Positions 1-7,365 of a DNA stretch of 64,000 nucleotides are shown piece by piece. The stretch is taken from contig CAVCEE010000001.1 in NCBI GenBank assembly GCA_963601185.1, forward strand, positions 62,001 through 126,000. Reading direction: 5' to 3'. The notes beneath the pieces are model-generated. The model did not search any database and was not told where the DNA came from. It worked only from the letters and a program-made list of their open reading frames with translations. Source of the stretch: Limisoma sp963601185 (GTDB lineage Bacteria; Bacteroidota; Bacteroidia; Bacteroidales; Muribaculaceae). The stretch's first letter is position 1. Each line of letters opens with the position of its first letter. The translations under genes and the position numbers were made by a program.

Positions 1-271
1 CGAGATACAACTGCGACACTTTCACTTCATCGGCAGGCTTGACACCAACACCTTCGAAGTTAAGACCTGTCTGGAAGCCGAATTTGCCTGAAACCGGCAC
101 GTCGACGCCAACACCCACACGATATGCGAAACGGGCGGCGCTCGACGGAGAGTTTTCGCCTACCCATGATGATGTACCCACACCTGCTTTTACGCTGAAG
201 GCAATGTCCTCAGCACTCATTCCAAATACTGCGCTTACAGCAAGAATTGCTGCCAAAAATAGTTTCTTCAT
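1..271 (-). CDS. Outer-membrane beta-barrel protein, N-terminal part (runs off window)
   Basis: The reading frame starts at base 271 with a clear export signal (MKKLFLAAILAVSAVFGMSA) and continues with alternating Gly/aromatic strands (FSVKAGVGTSSWVG, FAYRVGVGVDVPV, FGFQTGLNFEG), the pattern of porin-family or OmpW-like beta-barrels of Bacteroidota. Only about 90 residues lie inside the window, so the family cannot be fixed. It is transcribed leftwards, divergently from the ATPase at 532. The location (outer membrane) is inferred from the signal peptide and strand pattern; the substrate is unknown. Confidence 0.7.
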   Translation of the reverse strand, partial: MKKLFLAAILAVSAVFGMSAEDIAFSVKAGVGTSSWVGENSPSSAARFAYRVGVGVDVPVSGKFGFQTGLNFEGVGVKPADEVKVSQLYL

Positions 272-531
272 TGTTTGTTCATTTAGGTTGTTTGTGATTG
301 TTATGCAAAATAAACATTTAATCACGGATTTTGTTTTCACCCCAAACCAAACGGACAAGTATTGCGACCAATCGACTAATCAAGCACAGGAACTATAAGG
401 AAGGACGAATCGACCAGATAGCCCTACTTTCTGTTAAAAATCCGAATATTTTGGTCGAGAACCTTGATTTTATTAAATTGTATTTTATAAATTTGCAATG
501 TTTTATAAAGTACCACTTTACAAATTCGAAT
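272..531. other. Divergent intergenic region, 260 bases
   Basis: This A+T-rich spacer separates two divergent genes. It holds the promoter of the ATPase on the right (see 464-495). On the left an imperfect minus-strand promoter hexamer may lie near 300-312. I see no other gene; the short open frames here have no coding character. Confidence 0.5.
464..495 (+). promoter_or_regulatory. Bacteroidota-type promoter of the DUF4143 ATPase
   Basis: TTG at 464-466 and TAAATTTG at 488-495 are separated by 21 bases, close to the TTTG-N19/20-TAnnTTTG consensus for the primary sigma factor of this phylum. The predicted start site lies about 30 bases before the ATG at 532, which also argues for that ATG over the longer open frame beginning at 331. 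Confidence 0.6.
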
Positions 532-1803
532 ATGGACAAGATATTGTTAAAGCAGATTCTAACCGACAACCGCCACGAAGTGGAGCATTACCAGGTGTTT
601 CACAGAGACATAGATGTAGACGAGTTTCCGTGTTATGTCTTTGTCGGTGTCCGCCGTGCCGGCAAGTCATTCCTTTTGTACCAGAAGATGCAACAACTCT
701 TGTCGGAAGGGCACGGATGGGATGAAATGCTGTATCTCAACTTTGAGGACGACCGATTGTCGGACTTTACGGCAACCGACTTCAATCTCATTCTGGAATG
801 CCACGCCGAGATGTCGGACAAACGCCCAGTCTTATTTCTTGACGAGATCCAAAACATTGCCGGCTGGGAAAAGTTCGCCCGACGGCTGGCCGACACCAAA
901 TACCGTGTATTCATCACCGGCAGCAATGCCAAGATGCTTTCCAGGGAAATTATGACGGCACTAGGAGGCCGCTATCTTGCCGTCGAGGTCTATCCGTTCA
1001 GCCTAAAAGAATACTTTAACTACAGCGGTCAGCCGTACGACGTACAGACTCTGCTCGGCACGGAAAGCAGGGCTGGCATGAAACGCGCCTATTCTGAATA
1101 CTTCCACTGGGGCGGACTTCCCGAAAGCATCGGATTGCCAGTGAAGCGGAACTATCTGAGTAGCACATTCCAAAAGATATACCTTGGCGACATTTGCAGC
1201 CGCAACGGAATCAGCAACCCGAATCTGCTGCGCCTGATGGTGAAAAAGGTGGCTGAAAGCATCAAACAGCCAATTTCCTACAACCGTCTGGCAAAGATTC
1301 TGTCGACCATCGGAGGCAAGATAAGCGTGCCGTCAGTAAGCACCTATATGCAATATTGCGAGGACTCATGGTTGCTGTTGCGTCTACACAACATAACCTC
1401 TTCGTTTGCAGAGAAAGAAACCATTTCAAAATACTATTTTGTAGACAACGGATTGCTCAATCTCTTCCTCATTAACGGCGAAACATCGCTTCTGGAAAAT
1501 CTGGTAGCCACCACGCTGTTCCGGAAATACGGACACGACAAGGACAACGAACGTGTGTTTTTCTACAACTCCAACGTAGAAGTCGATTTCTACATTCCAG
1601 AGGAGGAAACGGCCATCCAAGTGGCATACAGCATTTCGGCAAACGCATCTACCTATGAAAGGGAGGTGTCGGCGTTGCAGAAATTGCCTGCCGTACTCCC
1701 CTGCCGGCAACGGCTTATCATCACATACGACGAAGAGCAGACCATAACAGACAATTTAGGGGAAATCCGGGTGCTGCCCTTCTGGAAATGGTGCTTGGGA
1801 TAA
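532..1803 (+). CDS. ATP-binding protein, AAA + DUF4143 family (423 aa)
   Basis: The protein has an N-terminal AAA_14-type ATPase domain with Walker A GVRRAGKS (residues 39-46) and Walker B RPVLFLDEIQN about 50 residues later, then a DUF4143 domain ending in a nuclease-like fold with the motif EVDFYIPE. This architecture and length (about 400 aa) are typical of the abundant archaeal/bacterial DUF4143 ATPases, whose substrate is unknown; a link to defence or mobile DNA is often proposed but not shown. The start at 532 is chosen because the promoter lies just upstream and the region before it is not conserved in style. A perfect palindrome follows the stop. It stands alone as a single gene. Confidence 0.85.
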   Translation: MDKILLKQILTDNRHEVEHYQVFHRDIDVDEFPCYVFVGVRRAGKSFLLYQKMQQLLSEGHGWDEMLYLNFEDDRLSDFTATDFNLILECHAEMSDKRPVLFLDEIQNIAGWEKFARRLADTKYRVFITGSNAKMLSREIMTALGGRYLAVEVYPFSLKEYFNYSGQPYDVQTLLGTESRAGMKRAYSEYFHWGGLPESIGLPVKRNYLSSTFQKIYLGDICSRNGISNPNLLRLMVKKVAESIKQPISYNRLAKILSTIGGKISVPSVSTYMQYCEDSWLLLRLHNITSSFAEKETISKYYFVDNGLLNLFLINGETSLLENLVATTLFRKYGHDKDNERVFFYNSNVEVDFYIPEEETAIQVAYSISANASTYEREVSALQKLPAVLPCRQRLIITYDEEQTITDNLGEIRVLPFWKWCLG

Positions 1804-1839
1804 CGAAAATCACGGCGATGCGCATCGCCGTGATTTTCG
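1804..1839. terminator. 36-base perfect palindrome, probable terminator
   Basis: CGAAAATCACGGCGATGC followed immediately by its exact reverse complement begins one base after the ATPase stop codon. A hairpin with GC-rich core and AAAA/TTTT flanks fits a bidirectional intrinsic terminator, although the T tract is short. Confidence 0.65.
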
Positions 1840-2000
1840 TTCACAAATAGTCTCGATTTCCCAGTTCGTCATTATTGGCATGCCTTAAGAGGCATTTTTA
1901 CTGCGCAAATATATACAAAAACATACTTTTACCCCCCCCGATTAGTTAAAAAATATCAATTTGTGTAAATTGGGCTATACTCGGGCAAAGGTAGCGCACA

Positions 2001-2207
2001 CTACTGCTTTCTTCTCAACTCTTCAATCAAATCATTGACAATATATGTGTCGCTCATCAGATGAAGTCCGAGGTCTTTGTCGTGAAGCATCCGACACACG
2101 TCCGACTCATAGAAGATTTCCAAAGCCCTGTCTGTTGAGATGTGAAGCGTTTCCGCCAACTGCGCAATGATGCGCGCAATCTTGTTCCACAGCAAGAAAT
2201 CTAACAT
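2001..2207 (-). CDS. DUF3791 domain protein, small (68 aa)
   Basis: The 68-residue product (starting MLDFLLWNKIARIIAQLAET) matches the short form of DUF3791: a helical protein with the pattern of an early 'L..S.D.A...FY.S' segment and a late 'LH..S..Y.V.D..EE' segment. DUF3791 genes are usually found beside DUF3990 genes in Bacteroidota, and here the remnant of one lies 3 bases upstream. The function is unknown; the arrangement resembles a toxin-antitoxin-like cassette, but that is inference. The start at 2207 is the first ATG in frame that does not overlap the upstream gene. Confidence 0.65.
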   Translation of the reverse strand: MLDFLLWNKIARIIAQLAETLHISTDRALEIFYESDVCRMLHDKDLGLHLMSDTYIVNDLIEELRRKQ

Positions 2208-2209
2208 AA

Positions 2210-2481
2210 CTAAATCCTTTCGTAAGACTGAAATTGCAGATACTGGTCGACAATTTCCTGGTTTAATATGCAAATCTGATAGTTGGGCTTGTGATAGACC
2301 AATTGGCGCAAAGTGTGCTCCACATCGGCATAGCCGTTGATGTAGGCTTCGACTGCATCAATGACACGGTCGTCGGCAACGCCGCCCTCAATAATGTCGA
2401 AGCCAGCCCAAGGTTGCCGTCCAGCACGGCTATCGACAATGAAATCGAGCCATGATATAGAGTCTGTTTTTCCATCATCAT
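2210..2481 (-). pseudogene. DUF3990 protein remnant with internal deletion and frame change
   Basis: Two frames each carry a piece of DUF3990. From 2481 one frame encodes MMMEKQTLYHGS, the normal N-terminus of this family. A second frame ending at 2210 encodes the family's C-terminal part: WLDFIVDSRAG, then GFDIIEGGVADDRV, then QICILNQEIVDQY. The pieces meet near 2450, where the LYHGS codons run straight into the WLDF codons in another frame. Roughly 80 central residues seem to be lost relative to a family of about 160 aa. DUF3990 is, to my knowledge, placed near ADP-ribosyltransferase folds. The N-terminal start overlaps the stop of the upstream DUF3791 gene (ATGA), so the operon layout survives although the gene is broken. 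Confidence 0.75.
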
Positions 2482-2720
2482 TCCTTTTCCCAGTTGCGGA
2501 GAGCCTCGACCACATCGTTCGCCACGGCTTCGCGGCTCTCGGTGTGCAACGTGTCGTAGCAGTCCTGGATGAGACTTTTTATCAACCCCACCTTGTCCAG
2601 CCGCCGCCTCATTTCGGTCGGCGATATGTGCATCTTCTGTGCCGAGGCTTCAATTGCCAGCACCGTAAAGGCGAGGCGGTCGTGGTCGTCCGACTTCTCC
2701 ATCTGTCGCTTGTTGTCCAT
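2478..2720 (-). CDS. DUF3791 domain protein (80 aa)
   Basis: The sequence KSDDHDRLAFTVLAIEASA, HISPTEMRRRLDKVGLI, CYDTLHTESREAVANDVVEALRNWE is a full-length match in style to the standard DUF3791 family, an all-helical small protein of unknown role. An upstream ATG at 2762 would add 14 residues; I prefer 2720 because the extra residues are not typical of the family. It is the first gene of the decayed DUF3791-DUF3990-DUF3791 cassette and overlaps the DUF3990 remnant by four bases. Confidence 0.7.
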   Translation of the reverse strand: MDNKRQMEKSDDHDRLAFTVLAIEASAQKMHISPTEMRRRLDKVGLIKSLIQDCYDTLHTESREAVANDVVEALRNWEKE

Positions 2721-2921
2721 ATACTCAAGTTTACCTGTTGACCTACAAATAACGTGTGCCATCTTTTCGGAATAATTTAAGCTTATTGTTGGAGAGTCAA
2801 TATCTCCATTACAAAAGTGGAAAAGGAGGTGTAATACTATTCTTAGGCTTAAAATTGAAAAATATTTACGATATTTGCTCTAAGAAATCCTATTTTCGCA
2901 TTCTTCAAGTAAATCCAATGT

Positions 2922-3539
2922 TTATAAAGGCCCCAAGAATTTTAAAAGAACCCCAATTTCTGAATAAGAAGAATGGATATTTCTGTTTTCTTCCTTATTA
3001 CGGATTGATTGTTCAGAGGCATTTATGGCAACTACGAGAGAACCTCCATAAGAAGTGAAGACTTCGTGCAGAGAGTGTTTTATCAAGAACTTTTCCTCAG
3101 TCAAATACCCATATCTTTGATTAAGGAGGAACTTTAGCTGATGATTGGTGAAGAAGGCATCTGTAAAGCCAAAATAATAGAGAAAGAAAATCTCTGTTGC
3201 GGGAAAGGACTCAATCATTATTACAACAGATGTACTACCATCGGAACATCTGTGTTGTTTCTTATGATATTTTCTCTTAAGTTCTGCATATTCCTTTGCA
3301 TTAGCCTCATGCCCGGGGTCTCCATCATATATCTTATTATCTCGATCTATGAGGCAGAAAATTCTACTAAATCCCTTTTTAATACATTCTTTAATAGAAT
3401 TTTCCAGTTCCTTAAGGCTGGAATTTTTCGGCTTTATAGGAGTGGGCTTAATCTTTAAGAAATCTCTTAGAGACAAAAGATAATACTTCTCTGTAATACC
3501 TTCCCCAATCACAGCTACGGCCTCTCTGTCCTTTCTCAT
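2922..3539 (-). CDS. RloB/AbiLii-like TOPRIM-type protein (205 aa)
   Basis: Near the N-terminus the protein has VIGEGITEKYYL, the EGxTE signature of RloB and OLD-type TOPRIM nucleases, followed about 55 residues later by CLIDRDN, the acidic pair of the same fold. The family acts with a partner SMC-like/AAA15 ATPase in anti-phage systems such as AbiL, RloAB and PARIS. The ATPase gene ends 6 bases upstream on the same strand, so the two form a two-gene operon. The base composition is visibly richer in A+T than the neighbouring genes, pointing to transfer. The role as effector nuclease is inferred from the family; whether it cuts DNA or tRNA cannot be seen. Confidence 0.7.
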   Translation of the reverse strand: MRKDREAVAVIGEGITEKYYLLSLRDFLKIKPTPIKPKNSSLKELENSIKECIKKGFSRIFCLIDRDNKIYDGDPGHEANAKEYAELKRKYHKKQHRCSDGSTSVVIMIESFPATEIFFLYYFGFTDAFFTNHQLKFLLNQRYGYLTEEKFLIKHSLHEVFTSYGGSLVVAINASEQSIRNKEENRNIHSSYSEIGVLLKFLGPL

Positions 3540-3545
3540 ATATTG

Positions 3546-4823
3546 CTATTTTGAAAGATTAAGATAGGGAGAACCAAGATCTGGACGTGATCCTAATTTT
3601 CCTATACGATAGGCATTGTATAGGGATAAGTTCTTATGTAGACCCATATCACTGACGCGAGTGTATGAAGTGGAGGCGCTTTCAAGATCCTTCTCAGTAA
3701 GATAGACTATATCCCTCCGAATAAAATCCTCATCTAAAAGTAGTATACTCTGAGAAGTGAAGAACATCTGTGATGCTTCCGAGTTATGCAAAAACAATAT
3801 TAGATAATAGACAATCAAGTCATAATGCATGCGATTGCCCAGCTCATCTAAGAAGTATATATGACTATCAGTGACAAGGTCATAAAGAGCCTCTAATAAT
3901 TCTATGAAGCGAAGTGTACCTCCGGACTGCGAATCTAATGAGATATCAAAACTCCCGTTTTCTGAGTGGTTGGTAAAAACAACTGTATTTAACATTGCCA
4001 CCCGCCTTTCTTCGGGGATGTCCTCACTGTTGATTATTTCATTTACGAACTCTTTCGGGAGATTAGCTTTATTATCGACTAATTTGAAATCTGTAATATT
4101 AAAGTCCGCTTTCGAAAGAAGTTTGATGTAAAACTCTTTTTTTCTAATATCAGAATTAATTTTATTCAATTCTGAAACATAATATTTGGGTCTGGAGTCT
4201 CCATTAATATTATGCACATGATTAACGACCCAATTATATAGTAATTTAAGATCATTTGCATCCTCCTTTAAGGATAATTTTGCGATGGTACTTAATACAC
4301 TATGATTATTGAATGTCGTTTCTCTTATTGTTTCTTTCGTTTTTGAAGAGAGTTTTAGAGTGGTACCGAAATCAATAGAAGGCTGAGCATCTGGCCCCAC
4401 ATATTTACGTGTATAGAAAAGGGCCTTATTACGAGAGGGTACATAAAACAGATTCTCTTCTTCAATAAAATCACCGTTAAACCTTACATCATAAAGATAA
4501 CGTATTCCATTGAAGTAGAACTCAATTCCCATAGCTGTGGGAGATTCTTTATCTAGAGCAAAAGGACAATATTGAGAAATTGGCCTCTTTTTATCCGGGG
4601 AAGGTATGCACATTATCATAAACAAGGCCTCTAAAGCCTCCAGCATGTTAGATTTACCAGACGCATTGGCTCCAAAAAATATTGCCAATTTGTTAATATA
4701 CACACCCTTAGCTACCTCGACTGATAATAGATCTCGATTTGATTTATCAGGCGTGGACACAAACGATATGGACTGCTTTCTCCAGATTGAACGATAATTG
4801 GAGACATAAAAAGATGCAATCAT
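3546..4823 (-). CDS. AAA15-family ATPase, AbiLi/RloA-like (425 aa)
   Basis: The start at 4823 gives MIASFYVSNYRSI, the classic opening of OLD/RloA-type ABC ATPases ('NfrSf'). Walker A is GANASGKSNMLEA (residues 51-63). A C-terminal block holds a signature-like SGGTLRFIELLEALY, Walker B IYFLDELGNRMH and FFTSQSILLLDEDFIRRD, so the whole ATPase domain is present. In AbiL/RloAB and PARIS systems such ATPases sense a phage trigger and control the TOPRIM partner encoded next door. The promoter lies at 4845-4876. The gene is A+T-rich compared with both flanks. The longer open frame to 4961 would run through the promoter and is rejected. Confidence 0.75.
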   Translation of the reverse strand: MIASFYVSNYRSIWRKQSISFVSTPDKSNRDLLSVEVAKGVYINKLAIFFGANASGKSNMLEALEALFMIMCIPSPDKKRPISQYCPFALDKESPTAMGIEFYFNGIRYLYDVRFNGDFIEEENLFYVPSRNKALFYTRKYVGPDAQPSIDFGTTLKLSSKTKETIRETTFNNHSVLSTIAKLSLKEDANDLKLLYNWVVNHVHNINGDSRPKYYVSELNKINSDIRKKEFYIKLLSKADFNITDFKLVDNKANLPKEFVNEIINSEDIPEERRVAMLNTVVFTNHSENGSFDISLDSQSGGTLRFIELLEALYDLVTDSHIYFLDELGNRMHYDLIVYYLILFLHNSEASQMFFTSQSILLLDEDFIRRDIVYLTEKDLESASTSYTRVSDMGLHKNLSLYNAYRIGKLGSRPDLGSPYLNLSK

Positions 4824-4844
4824 AACTTTCTCTTCTTTGGGGTG

Positions 4845-4876
4845 CAAAGTTACTGATAAAATCCGACTTCCACAAG
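4845..4876 (-). promoter_or_regulatory. Promoter of the AbiL-like operon
   Basis: Read on the minus strand, TTG (4873-4875) is followed after 20 bases by TAACTTTG (4845-4852), a near-perfect Bacteroidota promoter ending about 21 bases before the ATG at 4823. Confidence 0.7.
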
Positions 4877-4959
4877 TTTTAAGGCAACTTTCGTAAACTC
4901 TCACCAAAAATAGCCTTAAGAGCCCATATATTGACTCTCTTCGATCTTTAATATGCGGC

Positions 4960-4999
4960 ATCCCCCAAGTCTATCCTTTTAAAGGTACACTTGGGGGAT
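4960..4999. terminator. Stem-loop between the mobilisation and AbiL-like operons
   Basis: ATCCCCCAAGT (4960-4970) and ACTTGGGGGAT (4989-4999) form an 11-base-pair stem around an 18-base loop, just downstream of the last mobilisation gene. There is no clear T tract, so it may instead be a transcript-end or processing structure. Confidence 0.45.
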
Positions 5000-5018
5000 T
5001 ATAGCGCTATTTAGGGGC

Positions 5019-5762
5019 CTAATGGAGGAGTTGGAGGAGCTCCTGCTGGAGGGCCCGGTTGGTTTCTTGGACTTCGGCGGCGAAGGTGATGGTGAAGTAG
5101 CCGCAGATCAGAAGGACTGATGTGGCGAGGATGACGAACCATAGGGGGAGGAGATGTCGTCCAAAGAAAAAGAGGCCGCTGCGGCGCTCTTTCAGTGTTT
5201 CAAGCTGGACTGCCTTACGATAATAGGCATCGAGGTCTTCGGTGGTCTGGTTGACATGGTCGCATGTCTCCTCCATCTTCTTCAATCTTGCGTCGGTCTG
5301 CTGAAGGCGTCGGTCTGACTCGGCTTTCCAAGAGTCGATGTTCTTGGAGATATGGTTGTCGAGAACAGGCTGGAAATCTTCGGCGAACCGCTGAAATTCG
5401 CGGCGCGTCTCATCGACCATCAGCATGCCGATGGCCTGGTCGCGGTACTTGTCCATTACCATCTGGAGGTGCTCGTCTGGCGACTTTGTCAGCCATCGCG
5501 GAAGGTCGGGATAGACTTGGAAGAGGTATTCATCATCATCCATTATCCCATAAGATTCTTCATCTTCTTCGAGATCTGGATTATCGTTCCGACGATAGAT
5601 ATAGGTGGGAGGGACAGTTTCCTCAGGCTCCGAGGCCGGAGGAGCTGTCACGCTCGCGATTTGATTGCGGAGCTCGTCAATCTGCTCCTGCATCGGTTCG
5701 GTGGCTTGGGTTATGGCATCGTTCACATAGTCGGTTGATGCCGGAGTTTGTTTCTTGGCCAT
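5019..5762 (-). CDS. Membrane-anchored coiled-coil protein of the mobilisation operon (247 aa)
   Basis: I do not recognise a named family. The protein has a Glu/Pro-rich N-terminal half, a long helical stretch (about residues 90-195, with heptad-like Leu/Ile spacing and many charged residues) and one C-terminal membrane segment (LPLWFVILATSVLLICGYFT). A short helix follows. It lies 2 bases after the relaxase gene on the same strand, where Bacteroidales mobilisable elements often keep a membrane or coiled-coil accessory gene, so a role in the relaxosome or in linking it to a type IV coupling protein is a guess from context. Confidence 0.6.
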   Translation of the reverse strand: MAKKQTPASTDYVNDAITQATEPMQEQIDELRNQIASVTAPPASEPEETVPPTYIYRRNDNPDLEEDEESYGIMDDDEYLFQVYPDLPRWLTKSPDEHLQMVMDKYRDQAIGMLMVDETRREFQRFAEDFQPVLDNHISKNIDSWKAESDRRLQQTDARLKKMEETCDHVNQTTEDLDAYYRKAVQLETLKERRSGLFFFGRHLLPLWFVILATSVLLICGYFTITFAAEVQETNRALQQELLQLLH

Positions 5763-5764
5763 GA

Positions 5765-6838
5765 TTATTTTCTTCGTTTGAAGGTTTGACTTTCTTTTTT
5801 CTGTTCGCGTTCACGACGGCGGAATTCGTCGAGGGAGGTATCGGTTCCTGCATAGGATGGGAATTGGTCGCAGTAAGGTTGCAGGAGCAAGTCCATCAGG
5901 AGGCCAAGTTCCAGATGCAGATTTCCTTCGTCGTCAGTGGACTCAGGTGAATCCTGAATTGCAACCTGAGCCGGAGGATCCCCATCGGGAAACACCTCGC
6001 TGAACTTCGGCAGTGAAACGCCGGCCTCTTTGGCCTTGCTTCTGATTCCGGCATACTGGGATGCCGCCTCCTTACGAGTCTCCTCCGCGAGATTTCCGAA
6101 CCGCTCGACGAGTTTCCCGTAGGTGAAGAGATGCTTGTCGAGCTTCGACCCAGTGATGCGGAAGTCTCCGAGTTGATATGATACGCCGTTGACCTGGCCG
6201 TCCTTCGAAAAGGCGACATGAAGCTTAACTCCTTCCTTGGCGAGAAGGTTGCGAAACTCTCGCCATGTCGTCGCAGATTCTATGGCTTTGCGAGCTGCCA
6301 TCCGGATGTCGTATTTGTGGAGGTCATAGCCGCGTAGGCGGTCGCGGTTCACTCGCTTGCCGTCCGACTTGCCGAATGTCAGACCATACTTTTTCTTCAG
6401 GCGTTTGCACACCGTGACATTACGCCTGAGGTCGTTTCGGAGATTGAGTAGGTTCCCGTCGTTGTCTACGCGGTTTAGCACGAGATGACAGTGAGGATGG
6501 TCATGGTCGTGATGACGAACGAGCAGAAACTGCGTGTTTCGGAAGCCCATCGCCTCCATCCAGTCCATGACGATCTGCGTCATGAACTCGTCGCCCTTTT
6601 CAGTCTCTGGAAACTTGGGCGCATCGTCGGGATGGAAAGATATGGAGATGTGGCGCACCGGTTCCTTGGCATCTGGTCGCATCAAGGCTTGAATTACGAA
6701 CGAATCGGCGATGGATTGATTGGTGACAGTGCAGACACCCTCGGATGCGATGACGCGAGCCTTGGTTGTGCGGTCATCGCGGTTGGCATAATTGACAACT
6801 CCGATGAACTCGTTGCCGGATGTGAAGTTGCATATCAT
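5765..6838 (-). CDS. Relaxase/mobilisation nuclease (357 aa)
   Basis: The first 180 residues form a relaxase domain (PF03432 type, MOBP-like). Visible are SGNEFIGVVNYANR near the N-terminus with the candidate catalytic Tyr17, HISISFHPDD, and the metal-binding three-His motif in HDHDHPHCHLVLNRV (about residues 110-124). The C-terminal part is charged and helical. Such enzymes nick one strand at oriT and pilot it during conjugation. The gene overlaps mobC by four bases (ATGA) and the candidate oriT lies upstream of mobC. The length is in the family range, so this gene looks intact even though its partner mobC is not. Confidence 0.85.
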   Translation of the reverse strand: MICNFTSGNEFIGVVNYANRDDRTTKARVIASEGVCTVTNQSIADSFVIQALMRPDAKEPVRHISISFHPDDAPKFPETEKGDEFMTQIVMDWMEAMGFRNTQFLLVRHHDHDHPHCHLVLNRVDNDGNLLNLRNDLRRNVTVCKRLKKKYGLTFGKSDGKRVNRDRLRGYDLHKYDIRMAARKAIESATTWREFRNLLAKEGVKLHVAFSKDGQVNGVSYQLGDFRITGSKLDKHLFTYGKLVERFGNLAEETRKEAASQYAGIRSKAKEAGVSLPKFSEVFPDGDPPAQVAIQDSPESTDDEGNLHLELGLLMDLLLQPYCDQFPSYAGTDTSLDEFRRREREQKKESQTFKRRK

Positions 6839-7182
6839 GACAGTCTGATTTGATTGATAAGGTCCAGGATATCGTCGAGTTTTCGGCGCACCTGCTTGGG
6901 GTCGTTCCGGAGATTATAGGTGTGGGCCAGATGCATCGCCTGATTGATGTTATTGGCCATGCCGAAGAGGGTGCGGAGCAGCCGCATCTGCTCGCGACTG
7001 ATGCGTTCCTTGACGGGCTGCTCCATCGCGGCGAGGCGAATGTACTCGCACGGAGGGAATCCGGTACGGTCGGCCTGGCGCTCGATGAAGCCGTAATCGG
7101 CAGGGGTGAAATTGGCTGTTACCCGGCAGCTCTATTTGTCGGCATCGTCCTTTCGCGGACGGTCACCTTTGTTTTTACTCAT
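6835..7182 (-). pseudogene. mobC: mobC, interrupted by one in-frame amber codon
   Basis: Reading from the ATG at 7182, the frame gives MSKNKGDRPRKDDADK, then TAG (complement of 7132-7134), then in the same frame SCRVTANFTPADYGFIERQ, ADRTGFPPCEYIRLAAM and PVKERISREQMRLLR, ending at 6835. Both halves are a textbook MobC relaxosome protein (ribbon-helix-helix, 115 residues without the stop). No base is gained or lost, so a single nonsense codon separates the nuclear-charged N-terminus from the body. An internal ATG at 7026 leaves only 63 residues. Either the gene is a recent pseudogene, or a near-complete product starts within the 49 codons after the TAG from a non-ATG codon. Confidence 0.8.
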
Positions 7183-7365
7183 AAATTTGTCGGTTAAAGA
7201 TTGATAAAAAGAGGGAAGACTTGTCTTTCCGATACCTCTCGGCTGGCGCTTCCCGTGAAGTCGGCAGAGAGGAGTTTTTTGCGTCAAAAAACATAACATT
7301 GCTACGACCATCAAATGTCCATTTGATGCCTATGCCGCGCAAGCGCGATTGGCTGATATTTTAGC
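7183..7365. other. Candidate oriT region between mobC and the primase-like gene
   Basis: This 183-base non-coding gap lies directly upstream of mobC-relaxase, the usual place of oriT in Bacteroidales mobilisable elements. It contains two adjacent hairpins: CATCAAATG/CATTTGATG (7309-7317 and 7320-7328) and CGCGC/GCGCG (7336-7340 and 7343-7347). No nick-site consensus could be confirmed by eye, so this is inference from position and structure. Confidence 0.35.

Noticed and set aside
2756..3458. Plus-strand frames antisense to the RloB-like gene
   Set aside because: A+T-rich shadow frames, no family signal.
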